From the NCBI RefSeq assembly GCF_002896555.1, contig NZ_MNLH01000001.1, forward strand, positions 62,001-126,000: a stretch of 64,000 nucleotides of DNA, read 5' to 3'. Shown one piece after another: positions 54,707 through 63,547 of the stretch. This stretch comes from Gardnerella coleohominis (GTDB taxonomy: Bacteria; Actinomycetota; Actinomycetes; Actinomycetales; Bifidobacteriaceae). The notes beneath the pieces were generated by a model. That model had not been told where the DNA came from and did no database searches. It saw only the letters and a list, made by a program, of their open reading frames with translations. Numbering within the stretch: the stretch's first letter is position 1; every line of letters begins with the position of its first letter. The position numbers were made by a program, and so were the translations under genes.

Positions 54707-55498
54707 TCAAAGCTGATTATCAGGATCCTCATCATCTTCTACTGGTCCTAAAAGAACTCTTTCGGAAGTTTTAATAATTAGCATCAAAATAGAAGTAAGA
54801 ATTATTAATACAATAGTCGCGGAAAAAATAGGAGGAGTTCTAAACGAGTTATACGCAAATTGAAGCCAAATTCCTAAGCCGTTTCTAGCTCCAAGATATT
54901 CAGCAGTAGCAGCTGTTCCAAAAACATATGCTGCGCTAATTCGTATTCCGCCGAAAATTTGACGAGCTGCAACTCGTAATTTAACATGCCATAAAGTCCA
55001 AGTGTGAGTAGCTCCACAAGTTAAAGCAACATCTGTATAAAAACTTGGAACAGCGTCAAGTCCTCGTATAGTTTGTACAGCTATAGGGAACATGCTAAAA
55101 ATCATGACTATTACTATTTTTCCTGATATTTCAACGCCGAACCAAATCAAAAAAATTGGTGCGATTGAAATCAGTGGCATTGTTTGCGCAGCGCATAAAA
55201 GTGGGAATAACGCGTATTTTAAAAGTTTAACAACGTGGAATAGTACTCCTAAAAGTATTCCAACTATAATTGAAATCCCGAAACCAATAACAGCTTCTTG
55301 AGTAGTAGCTAATATCGCTGGCAACATGTATGGGAAAGATTCAAAAGTTTCTTGAATAACAGAAATCGGAGTTGGAATCAAATTCTCTGATATTTTAAAA
55401 TATTCGCACGCAAATTGCCATAAAAGTAGTAAAAACACTACTGCTATCGGTGTAGGCAGATATTTTAATAGCATGCTTTTTAAACGCGAGCGCGTCAT
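54707..55498 (-). CDS. ABC transporter permease, ThiX-like (pyrimidine precursor uptake)
   Basis: A 263-residue inner-membrane permease of the SsuC/TauC/ThiX class with six hydrophobic segments. The EAA loop region DVALTCGATHTWTLWHVKLRVAARQIFGGIRIS contacts the ATPase. An acidic end EDDEDPDNQL is unusual. It is divergent from the ThiY-like binding-protein gene, sharing a 335-base regulatory gap. No ATPase gene lies next to it; the one at 61.5 kb is the only candidate in the window. Thiamine-precursor transport is inferred from the neighbour. Confidence 0.83.
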   Translation of the reverse strand: MTRSRLKSMLLKYLPTPIAVVFLLLLWQFACEYFKISENLIPTPISVIQETFESFPYMLPAILATTQEAVIGFGISIIVGILLGVLFHVVKLLKYALFPLLCAAQTMPLISIAPIFLIWFGVEISGKIVIVMIFSMFPIAVQTIRGLDAVPSFYTDVALTCGATHTWTLWHVKLRVAARQIFGGIRISAAYVFGTAATAEYLGARNGLGIWLQFAYNSFRTPPIFSATIVLIILTSILMLIIKTSERVLLGPVEDDEDPDNQL

Positions 55499-55833
55499 AG
55501 AGATTGATTCCTTTCATTAAACTTGCGATTGCTGCCCCAATCGCATAAAAACAAAATCAGTTTAGTACACACATTCTATTAGTACCGCACAACCAGCTAT
55601 TAGTATCGCACAACCAGTAATGTTTAAAAATATTTATTTTGACAATTAATACGAATTTGTCTTTTGAATCGTGCATAATCTAAATGTTTCGTGAGTCAAT
55701 GTGTGGCAAACCGCGGTAGATTCTAATCTGCTCGGGGGCATTGAACGGCGCGGGCTAGGCCCTTGATACCGTTTTCTGCCGAGTCTGTGCTGCATTTCCC
55801 AGAAAATGGTAAGTAAAACAAAGTAGGGAACTC
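55499..55833. other. Divergent regulatory gap of the ThiX/ThiY-like genes
   Basis: No gene. A TTGACA lies at 55639–55644, but I see no matching -10. The half next to the ThiY-like gene is much more GC-rich than the rest and folds (listed separately). Confidence 0.55.
55708..55820 (+). promoter_or_regulatory. Structured GC-rich leader of the ThiY-like gene
   Basis: Nested arms can be read: CTCGG (55731–55735) with CCGAG (55779–55783); AACGG (55744–55748) with CCGTT (55769–55773); GGGC (55752–55755) with GCCC (55759–55762). Side hairpins are AGATT/AATCT (55718–55729) and CATTT/AAATG near 55793–55808. GTAGGGAA just before the start recalls the end of a thiamine riboswitch, but the other conserved parts of that class are missing. 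An unknown regulatory RNA is possible. Confidence 0.5.
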
Positions 55834-56883
55834 ATGAATATGCGTGTTTTAAAGCGTACTCTTGCGTTTATTCTTTCATTGTGCTGTGTTTTTTCTTTTG
55901 CAGCATGTGGATCTAGCAGTAATCAAAACTCGAGTCTTAGAAAAGTATCTTTTATGCTTTTCTGGGCTCCTGATACTAATCATATTGGTATTTATGTAGC
56001 AAAACATAAGGGTTGGTTTAAGGATGCTGGATTAGATGTAGATATTCTGGCTGTTGCTCAAACTGGATCCGAGCATGCGGTTGATAGTGGTGTTGCTGAT
56101 TTTGCGCTTAGTACATTAACTAATGTTGCTGATTTTTCCACTAAGGGAGCAAATCTTGAAGAGGTTATGCAAGTTCAGCAAAAGCCGAGTGCTATTTGGT
56201 GTTCGCTTGATAAAAACAACAAGATTCACTCTCCAAAAGATTTTGATGGTCGTACTTTTGCTACTTTCGGATCAGCTGAAGGTGATGCTGTAATTCGTAG
56301 AATGATTCAGCACGATGGAGGCAAAGGAAAATTCGATAAAGTTACTGTTGGTACTTCAACTTTCAGGACTCTTGAATCTGGTAAAGCTGATTTTGGTGGA
56401 TTCTACGGCACTTGGGAAGGCGTGCAGTCTGAAATGTTTGGTCCAAAGCTTCGTTGCTTTAAAGAGGGCGATTACGGTGTTCCAGGTCAGCCAGATACTA
56501 TTGGCATAATAACTAATAAGAAGACTGTGAATAAAGATCCTAAGCTTGTTCGTGCTTTTGTTAAAGCTGCAAAGCGTGGGTATGAATACGCTTATGAGCA
56601 TCCTGATGAAGCGTCAGATATTCTTGTAAAAGAAGCAAAAGAGGCAAATCTTGATCCAAAGTTCGTTAAACGCAGTATGAAAATGATTGTTGACGGCGAA
56701 TATTGGGGAAGCAAGGCCGATATTAAGAGCGGTAAATTCGTGTTTGGAACAACTGATGTTAAAGGCGCTCAAGATTACTTTGATTTCTTAAGTAGAGAAG
56801 GCGCTTATACCGATTCTAAAGGTAAAGTAACTAAGCAAGTACCTAATGCTAAAAAGCTTTCTACGGATGAATTTTTGAAATAG
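55834..56883 (+). CDS. ThiY-like substrate-binding lipoprotein (NMT1/THI5 family)
   Basis: Binds a pyrimidine precursor of thiamine outside the membrane and hands it to an ABC permease. The 349-residue protein has a lipoprotein signal with lipobox SFAAC (Cys25). The NMT1/THI5 hallmark WAPDTNHIGIYVAKHKGWFKDAG follows, then FATFGSAEGDAV and FYGTWEG, parts of the ligand cleft. It is divergent from the ThiX-like permease gene. Function is by family; other NMT1-like proteins bind unrelated ligands, but the PDTNH-x-G-x-Y form is typical of the pyrimidine binders. Confidence 0.86.
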   Translation: MNMRVLKRTLAFILSLCCVFSFAACGSSSNQNSSLRKVSFMLFWAPDTNHIGIYVAKHKGWFKDAGLDVDILAVAQTGSEHAVDSGVADFALSTLTNVADFSTKGANLEEVMQVQQKPSAIWCSLDKNNKIHSPKDFDGRTFATFGSAEGDAVIRRMIQHDGGKGKFDKVTVGTSTFRTLESGKADFGGFYGTWEGVQSEMFGPKLRCFKEGDYGVPGQPDTIGIITNKKTVNKDPKLVRAFVKAAKRGYEYAYEHPDEASDILVKEAKEANLDPKFVKRSMKMIVDGEYWGSKADIKSGKFVFGTTDVKGAQDYFDFLSREGAYTDSKGKVTKQVPNAKKLSTDEFLK

Positions 56884-56949
56884 TTTAAAATAATTAAAAC
56901 ATTATCTTACTATTGACTACCATCTTGCTAGAATAGGCAAAGGTATGCG

Positions 56950-57001
56950 AGGGCGTATCTGCAGAACGTCGATGTACGCGATGCATTGATGCGCCCTTCT
57001 T
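56950..57001 (+). terminator. Terminator after the ThiY-like gene
   Basis: AGGGCGTAT (56950–56958) and ATGCGCCCT (56989–56997) pair over nine bp with one G·T, around a partly paired loop, followed by a T-rich tract. Confidence 0.7.
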
Positions 57002-57074
57002 GTTTGGTGTTTTGTAGTTTTAGTTATGACTGTTATTTAGTTGTAACAGTGATTGTGAAGAAAACGGGGATAGT

Positions 57075-57674
57075 ATGGCATCAGATTTTTGGCTTATTGC
57101 GGGCTTAGGAAATCCTGGCGCAAAATATGAAGGAACTCGCCATAATATGGGGTTTATGGTGGCAGATGTTTTGGCGCAGCGCTGGTCGGTATCCCTTTCG
57201 GATAATAAAGGTCTAGCTAAGCTTGGCAAAGGTGTTATGAATTTAGATGGTAAAAATGCCAAGTTTTTCTTAGCTAAGCCATTGACTTTTATGAATGATT
57301 CTGGAGCAGCCGTATCCTCAATAAGTTCTTATTATCAGATTGAGCCAGATCATATTGTGATAATTCATGACGATATGGATTTAGATTTTGGGCGTATTAA
57401 AGTAAAAGCAGGAGGATCTGCCGGCGGACATAATGGTATTCGCTCAATCGATCGCTCTCTTGGAACTCCTCAATACGCGCGAGTCAGAATGGGTGTCGGT
57501 CATGCTCAGCGTGGTGCTCACGCTCATGATAATACTGTTAATTGGGTGTTGGGCGGATTTGCTGCAGCTCAAAAATCTGAGCTTCCTAACTTTTTAGCTG
57601 ATGGGGCTGATGCTGTAGAAAGTATTATTTTCCGCGGTCTTTCATTGACTCAGGAGCATTTCAATGGTCGATGA
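57075..57674 (+). CDS. pth: Peptidyl-tRNA hydrolase
   Basis: Frees tRNA from dropped-off peptidyl-tRNA. The 199-residue protein has LIAGLGNPGAKYEGTRHNMGF with catalytic His23, KPLTFMNDSG, IHDDMDLDFG and GGSAGGHNGIRSI, all expected. The end overlaps mfd by 11 bases, so the two are translated together. Start ATG 57075 is preceded by an A/G-rich GGGGATAGT stretch. Confidence 0.95.
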   Translation: MASDFWLIAGLGNPGAKYEGTRHNMGFMVADVLAQRWSVSLSDNKGLAKLGKGVMNLDGKNAKFFLAKPLTFMNDSGAAVSSISSYYQIEPDHIVIIHDDMDLDFGRIKVKAGGSAGGHNGIRSIDRSLGTPQYARVRMGVGHAQRGAHAHDNTVNWVLGGFAAAQKSELPNFLADGADAVESIIFRGLSLTQEHFNGR

Positions 57675-60600
57675 GGATGCGAATTCTGCGGCTTTAAATA
57701 AAAAATCTTCTATGAATACTAGTACGAGTATAAGTAAGAGTGCGAATACAAATACGCGTGTGAATACAAATACGAGCACAACTACTAATACGAGTAAGTT
57801 ACCTCAACTTTCTTATGCATTAAAAGAGTTATGTGATAAAGATAAAGTATTTTATTCGCTAGTTTCAGGCGATATTGACGATTGTTTAGATTTCAACAAT
57901 TATGACGATAGAAGTTTAGAAAGTGGAAGTTTAAAAAATAATCGTAGAGAAGATAATACTAGCGAAAAGATAAGTCGTGATTTGAATGGATCAGACTCGT
58001 CTTGTATTAATATTAAAGCTCCTTTAGGAATTAGAGCTGCTATAGCTTCAGCTGTATCTAAACGTAAGCCTGTTGTTTTTGTTGTTCCTTCTGGTCGTGA
58101 TGCTCAAGATACAGTTATGTCTATTAGAGCATGGTATGAAGGTAATCCTCATGACATTGAGCAACTAACAGCTTGGGAAACTTTACCGCATGAGCGTCTT
58201 TCTCCTAGAGCGGATACTGTTGCGAATAGAATGGCTGTTTTTCGCCGTTTATGCCATCCTGATGAAAAAGATCTAACGTTTGGTCCTATAAAAATATTAG
58301 TAGTTCCAGTTCGTTCACTTATACAGCCTGTTGTTTCTGGTTTAGGTGATGTTGAGCCTTTAGTGTTTAGATGTGGTCAAGAAATTGCAATGGAAGATGC
58401 AATTCGAAGACTAGTTGAACAAGCGTATTCGCGCGTGGAATTAGTTATGGAGCGCGGTGAATTTGCTGTTAGAGGCGGAATTATTGACATTTTTATACCT
58501 ACTATGAGTCATCCGATTCGTATCGAATTTTTTGGTGACGAAATAGATACGATTAAAGAATTCCATGCCTCTGATCAGCGTACTTATGGGGATAATATTA
58601 AAAGCGCGTGGGCTACTCCTTGTAGTGAATTATTATTCAGTGACGAAGTTCGATTGCGAGCTAAGAATCTTATAGGTTCAATTCCTAACGCTGAAGATAT
58701 GTTGGAATCCATTTCGAATTCTATACCTGTTGAGGGTATGGAGTCTTTAATGCCAGCTCTTGTAAAGCATATGGAACCAATATTTAATATGCTTCCTAAT
58801 GATGCGATTATCATGCTATCTGATCGAGAAAAATGTAGAAGAGCTGCAGAAGATTTAGCTCAGACTGCAAATGAGTTTTTAGCTGCTAGTTGGCATGTTG
58901 CAGCATCCGGTCATGGTGCTGGTGCTCCTATCAGTTTTGATCAAGCAAGTTTTCTTGATTTTGATGATTCTATTAACTCGTTGTCGTATGCAAATCACGA
59001 TGTGTGGAATCTTACGTCATTTGGTATGGATGTTGGCATTGGCGACGGTATTGGAGCAGGCATTGGTTCTGGTATTGGTGCAAGCATTGATAGAAGTTTA
59101 CGCAATAATATTGTTTTGCCTGTTGAAGCAGCACAAGAATTTCGCGGCGATGAGAATAAAATCTCTGGTGGTGTAGCTGGATTAATTGATTCTGGATACA
59201 AAGTTATTATTACTGCATCTGCTGCAGGTACTTTATCTCGTTTAGCTAGAGCTATTCACGAAACTGGTGTAGCTAGTTTTGAAAAAGTGACTTCTTGCTT
59301 ATCGGATGGCTTCATTGATAAAAGCGCTAAGATTGCTATTCTTACTGAGCGCGATTTAACAGGTCATAGTGCTCGTTCTGGTCAGTTAAAAACTCCTCAA
59401 CGTAGAAGAAAATCAATAGATTTAGTTGAATTAAAGCCTGGCGATTTTGTTGTTCACGAGCAACATGGCATAGGTCGTTTTATAGGTATGAAGCAGAGAA
59501 GCATCTCAACAGGTGATTCTAATGCAACAAGAGAGTATTTAGTTATTGAATATGCTCCAAGTAAGAGAAATGCTCCAGCAGATAAATTATTTATTCCAAC
59601 AGATCAGCTTGATTTAGTTAGTAAATATATTGGGGCAGAAATACCAAAGCTGAATAAGCTTGGCGGATCCGATTGGGCTCAAACTAAAGCTAAAGCTAAA
59701 AGTCATGTGCGCGATATTGCAGAAAATTTGATTAAATTATATTCTGCGCGTGCTTCTTCAAAAGGTTTTGCTTTTAGCAAAGATACTCCATGGCAAAAAG
59801 AGCTAGAGGATGCTTTTCCTTATCAAGAAACTCCTGATCAGTTAACTACTATTGATGAAGTTAAAGCAGATATGGAAAAGTCGATTCCTATGGATCGCTT
59901 GATTTGCGGCGATGTTGGTTTTGGTAAAACTGAAATCGCTTTGCGTGCGGCTTTCAAAGCTGTTCAAGATTCTAAGCAAGTAGTTGTTCTTGTTCCTACT
60001 ACACTTTTAGTTCAACAGCATTATGAAACTTTTACTTCTAGATTCGAAGGATTCCCTGTAAAAGTTGCTTCTATGAGTAGATTCCAAACAGCTAGTCAAA
60101 TTTCACAAACTATTGACGGTCTTGCTGACGGTAGTGTAGACGTTGTAATAGGTACTCATAAATTGCTGAATCCTAGTATTAAATTCAAAGATCTAGGTTT
60201 AGTTATTATTGATGAAGAGCAGCGTTTTGGCGTTGAACATAAGGAAACGTTAAAAGCTTTGCGCACGAATGTAGATGTTTTAAGTCTTTCTGCTACTCCA
60301 ATTCCTCGAACTTTAGAAATGGCAGTAACTGGTATTCGCGAAATGTCTACTTTAGCTACGCCTCCTGAAGATAGACTTCCTGTTTTAACGTATGTTGGAG
60401 CTTATGAAGAAAAGCAGGTTGCGGCTTGTATTAAGCGCGAATTATTGCGTGGGGGACAAGCGTTTTACGTGCATAATCGTGTAGAAGATATTGCTAGCGT
60501 TGCTGCAAAAATTCATGATCTTGTTCCTGAAGTAAGAGTTGGTGTTGCTCATGGAAAGATGGGCGAAAAGCAGCTTGATTCTGTGATACGTGATTTTTGG

Positions 60601-61461
60601 CATCGCGATATTGACGTGCTCGTGTGCACTACGATTATTGAAACAGGTCTTGATATTTCTAATGCAAATACGCTTATAGTTGACCATGCTGATCGTTTTG
60701 GTTTGAGTCAGCTTCACCAATTACGTGGACGAGTTGGCAGAGGACGTGAGCGAGCGTATGCTTACTTCCTTTATGATCCGTCTAAGCCTATGACTGAACA
60801 AGCTCATGATAGGTTAACAACTATTGCACAGCATACGGCTTTAGGTTCTGGTTTTGATGTTGCTATGAAAGACTTGGAGCTACGCGGAACTGGTAATTTA
60901 TTAGGTGATGCTCAAAGTGGGCATATTGAGGGAGTTGGCTTTGATCTTTATGTTCGCATGGTTTCAGAAGCTGTTGAAAAGTATAAAGAACCAGAACATG
61001 TTCAAGAAGTATCAACTTCTATTGATTTGCCAATAGAAGCTTCTATTCCTACTTCTTATATTGATAGCGATAAGTTGCGATTAGAAGCATATAGAAAGTT
61101 GTCTGCTGCTCGTAGTGATGAAGATTTGCAAGAAATTCGAGAAGAATTATCTGATCGTTATGGTGAGCCACCTAAAGCTTTCGAAGCTTTGTGTGATGTT
61201 GCTCGATTGAGATTTGCTGCTAGTAAATTGGGCATTACTCAAATAGCTTCGCAAGGTAAATCTGTGAGAGTTATAGGTATGAATCCTAAAGAATCGTTGT
61301 CGATGAGATTAAAGAGGATTTATAAGTCAGTACAGTATCGTCCACTTACGCATATGCTGATTATTCCTGCTCCATTTGAATCATCATTAGGATCTAGTTC
61401 TATGAATGAATCAGATATTCTTAAGTGGTCTAAACAATTACTTGAAGATTTAGCGTGGTGA
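57664..61461 (+). CDS. mfd: Transcription-repair coupling factor Mfd
   Basis: Mfd removes stalled RNA polymerase and recruits UvrA to damaged template strands. The 1265-residue protein has a UvrB-like N-terminal part (RPVVFVVPSGRDAQDT-like, RGGIIDIFIP), the polymerase-binding domain from about 593 (GDFVVHEQHGIGRFIGM), Walker A GDVGFGKTE near 749, DEEQRFG near 850, and the RecG-like TRG motif with RGRVGRGRERAYAYF. Two inserts are extra: a Ser/Asn/Thr repeat at about 5–45 and a Gly/Ile run (GIGDGIGAGIG) at about 454–475. It overlaps pth. Confidence 0.95.
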   Translation: MVDEDANSAALNKKSSMNTSTSISKSANTNTRVNTNTSTTTNTSKLPQLSYALKELCDKDKVFYSLVSGDIDDCLDFNNYDDRSLESGSLKNNRREDNTSEKISRDLNGSDSSCINIKAPLGIRAAIASAVSKRKPVVFVVPSGRDAQDTVMSIRAWYEGNPHDIEQLTAWETLPHERLSPRADTVANRMAVFRRLCHPDEKDLTFGPIKILVVPVRSLIQPVVSGLGDVEPLVFRCGQEIAMEDAIRRLVEQAYSRVELVMERGEFAVRGGIIDIFIPTMSHPIRIEFFGDEIDTIKEFHASDQRTYGDNIKSAWATPCSELLFSDEVRLRAKNLIGSIPNAEDMLESISNSIPVEGMESLMPALVKHMEPIFNMLPNDAIIMLSDREKCRRAAEDLAQTANEFLAASWHVAASGHGAGAPISFDQASFLDFDDSINSLSYANHDVWNLTSFGMDVGIGDGIGAGIGSGIGASIDRSLRNNIVLPVEAAQEFRGDENKISGGVAGLIDSGYKVIITASAAGTLSRLARAIHETGVASFEKVTSCLSDGFIDKSAKIAILTERDLTGHSARSGQLKTPQRRRKSIDLVELKPGDFVVHEQHGIGRFIGMKQRSISTGDSNATREYLVIEYAPSKRNAPADKLFIPTDQLDLVSKYIGAEIPKLNKLGGSDWAQTKAKAKSHVRDIAENLIKLYSARASSKGFAFSKDTPWQKELEDAFPYQETPDQLTTIDEVKADMEKSIPMDRLICGDVGFGKTEIALRAAFKAVQDSKQVVVLVPTTLLVQQHYETFTSRFEGFPVKVASMSRFQTASQISQTIDGLADGSVDVVIGTHKLLNPSIKFKDLGLVIIDEEQRFGVEHKETLKALRTNVDVLSLSATPIPRTLEMAVTGIREMSTLATPPEDRLPVLTYVGAYEEKQVAACIKRELLRGGQAFYVHNRVEDIASVAAKIHDLVPEVRVGVAHGKMGEKQLDSVIRDFWHRDIDVLVCTTIIETGLDISNANTLIVDHADRFGLSQLHQLRGRVGRGRERAYAYFLYDPSKPMTEQAHDRLTTIAQHTALGSGFDVAMKDLELRGTGNLLGDAQSGHIEGVGFDLYVRMVSEAVEKYKEPEHVQEVSTSIDLPIEASIPTSYIDSDKLRLEAYRKLSAARSDEDLQEIREELSDRYGEPPKAFEALCDVARLRFAASKLGITQIASQGKSVRVIGMNPKESLSMRLKRIYKSVQYRPLTHMLIIPAPFESSLGSSSMNESDILKWSKQLLEDLAW

Positions 61462-61512
61462 TTTGTAATATCTGATTTGTAATATCTGTTGCAATATAAG
61501 TATTAAAAATAT

Positions 61513-62250
61513 TTATTGCAATGCCATGCGCAGTTCGTCTTCTATTTCAACGTGATTATTTGGACGCTTTTGTGCATCAAGTTGGCTTCGATTAATATTC
61601 CAGTTTTTCTCAATGATTCCGTCTTTGATCATAAGAATTCTGTCAGAAAGTCTTACTGCTTCAGAAATATCGTGCGTGACCATTATTGTGGTCCAGCCAT
61701 GTTTTTGCCTTAGATTATCAAGCAAATCTTGCATGTCTAAACGAGTTAAAGCGTCTAATGCTCCGAAAGGCTCGTCTAAAAGTAGTAATTCAGGATTATG
61801 AACTAAAGCTCTAGCTAATGAGACTCGTTGTGCTTGACCGCCTGAAAGTTCAGATGGCCATTTTGACCCGCAATTATTAAGTTGCATATCGTTAAGAGCT
61901 TTTTCTGCAATAGATTTTAGTTCTGATTTGTTTCCCTGCATGCCGAAAACTACGTTCTTACTTACCTTTAGCCATGGTATTAATCTCGCGTCTTGGAAAC
62001 CTATTGCTTGATGTTGCGTGACATTTATTGTTCCAGAATCAGGTTTGATTAATCCTGAAATAACTTTAAGAAGAGTGGTTTTTCCACATCCTGAGCGTCC
62101 GATTAGAGATACAAATTCACCTTTTTTAATATTTAGATTTATATCTTGCAATATTTTAGAGTTATTTTTAAAAGTCACGCCAATATGTTCTAGAGTAACG
62201 CAGTAAGAGTTATCTTTAGTCTCATAGTTTTCTTCTATTTGAGTGTTCAT
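61513..62250 (-). CDS. ABC transporter ATP-binding protein, SsuB-like
   Basis: A 245-residue ATPase of the nitrate/sulfonate/taurine class. Walker A is GRSGCGKTT, the Q-loop AIGFQDARLIPW, the signature LSGGQAQRVSLARAL, Walker B LLLLDEPFGALD, and the switch His in MVTHDISEAVRLSDRI. It is the last gene of a run with the binding protein and permease upstream. It may also drive the ThiX-like permease at 54.7 kb, which has no ATPase beside it (inference). It converges on mfd with 51 bases between the stops. Confidence 0.9.
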   Translation of the reverse strand: MNTQIEENYETKDNSYCVTLEHIGVTFKNNSKILQDINLNIKKGEFVSLIGRSGCGKTTLLKVISGLIKPDSGTINVTQHQAIGFQDARLIPWLKVSKNVVFGMQGNKSELKSIAEKALNDMQLNNCGSKWPSELSGGQAQRVSLARALVHNPELLLLDEPFGALDALTRLDMQDLLDNLRQKHGWTTIMVTHDISEAVRLSDRILMIKDGIIEKNWNINRSQLDAQKRPNNHVEIEDELRMALQ

Positions 62251-62398
62251 ATTTACTCCTACTGCGTTGCTCTAAATCATGTTTATATAATATTTATATA
62301 ACTTTGTTTTAATTTTGATTAATCAGTTATATATTATTTTATTTTTATATTTAATTTTTGTTTTTACTGATATGTGTTTTATAGATATATGGATTAAT

Positions 62399-63394
62399 TT
62401 ACTTCGAGCAATCCATTACGGAATCTTTCAAATTCGTTGGAGCTTGCTTAATTAAACCATATTTCACGTATTCTTTAGCTTGAGTTTCCATCATTTCCAA
62501 ACCTTTTTCATCGATTGGGCGAATAGTTGGATTGTCAAACTTTTCAATCTGCTTAATAATAGTTTCGCTTGCTCCGAGCTGCTTGTAAGCGTTTCCAATA
62601 ACATTGTTTTCTTTATGAGACTTTTCTGCTTCGCGAACAAGAGCCTTGTACATCTTCTTAACAAGATCCGGATGCTTTTGGGCAAAGCTCTTGGAAACAA
62701 TGTGAATAGTGACGTTCATATTGCCGTACTTTTTAGCATTTACAAGCAATTTTGCGCCTGGAGTTGTCATTGCTGCAGCAAGATTCTGATCGAATGAGGA
62801 AATTGCGTCAATCTGTCCAGAAGTAAATGCTGCCTGGAAGTTCTTAGGGCTCATCTCAACTTTGTTAACCTTAGAAACGTCTAAGCCGCTTTTATCGAAT
62901 GCGCGGTGAAGCATGTAATCGCCAGTGTCACCGTTGTGAATAATAGCAACTTTCTTGCCATACAAGTCTTTTAGTGTTTTCACGCCGCTTTTTGCGGATG
63001 CAACGATTCCTTGAGAATCACCATTGTAATATTCGAGTGCAAAAGCAACCCATGGCTGTCCTTCAGCAATCAAATCAATGAAGCGTCCAGTTCCAGTGGT
63101 TGTAGCATCTGCATTTCCGCTCATCACAGCAGTAAGACCATCAACTGGAGTGTAAGGACCAGTGTAAACTACTTTAGATTTGCCAAATTCATCTTGAAGG
63201 AATTTCTCATTTTTCAAAGTAGTTAAATAATTTGCTGTAGAAAGATAAGCAACTCTCATAGTTCCAGCGTCTTTTGAAGAAGCGGTTGATGATTTTTGTG
63301 AGCTTCCGCAAGCTGCAAGAGATACAGTTGCACAAGCAGCGCAGATTAATGCAATAATGCTCTTTTTAGAAAATCGCATTTTTAAATTAGCCAT
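62399..63394 (-). CDS. ABC transporter substrate-binding lipoprotein, SsuA/TauA-like
   Basis: A 331-residue extracellular binding protein with a lipoprotein signal and lipobox VSLAAC (Cys29). GLTAVMSGNADATTTGTGRFIDLIAEGQPW and LKDLYGKKVAIIHNGDTGDYMLHRAFDKSGL are periplasmic-binding type-2 features of the sulfonate/taurine group. The ligand cannot be read from sequence. It lies between the permease and ATPase genes, all on the minus strand; AAAGGAGC precedes the ATG. Confidence 0.88.
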   Translation of the reverse strand: MANLKMRFSKKSIIALICAACATVSLAACGSSQKSSTASSKDAGTMRVAYLSTANYLTTLKNEKFLQDEFGKSKVVYTGPYTPVDGLTAVMSGNADATTTGTGRFIDLIAEGQPWVAFALEYYNGDSQGIVASAKSGVKTLKDLYGKKVAIIHNGDTGDYMLHRAFDKSGLDVSKVNKVEMSPKNFQAAFTSGQIDAISSFDQNLAAAMTTPGAKLLVNAKKYGNMNVTIHIVSKSFAQKHPDLVKKMYKALVREAEKSHKENNVIGNAYKQLGASETIIKQIEKFDNPTIRPIDEKGLEMMETQAKEYVKYGLIKQAPTNLKDSVMDCSK

Positions 63395-63547
63395 GATATA
63401 TAGCTCCTTTTGTTTGGTTGTTATTGTTTGTTGTTTGTTTGGTTGTTATTATTTGGTTGTTGATTCTAAATATTGACTAATTCTTAAAAAGCAATTTAAT
63501 GCATTTTAAAAAGTAGTTAATTTTAGAAAAATGTTGATATTACTAGA

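Noticed and set aside
55708-55820. Small SRP RNA, tmRNA or 6S RNA
   Set aside because: None of the fixed sequence parts of these RNAs could be found.
55690-55833. TPP riboswitch before the ThiY-like gene
   Set aside because: Only GTAGGGAA fits. The GGGGTGC, CTGAGA and CCTGATCTGG-like parts are missing, so I list it only as an unassigned structured leader.
61489-61521. Terminator between mfd and the SsuB-like gene
   Set aside because: TTGCAATA/TATTGCAA pairs, but the arm overlaps the end of the coding region, is AT-rich and lacks a T-run; too weak to list.
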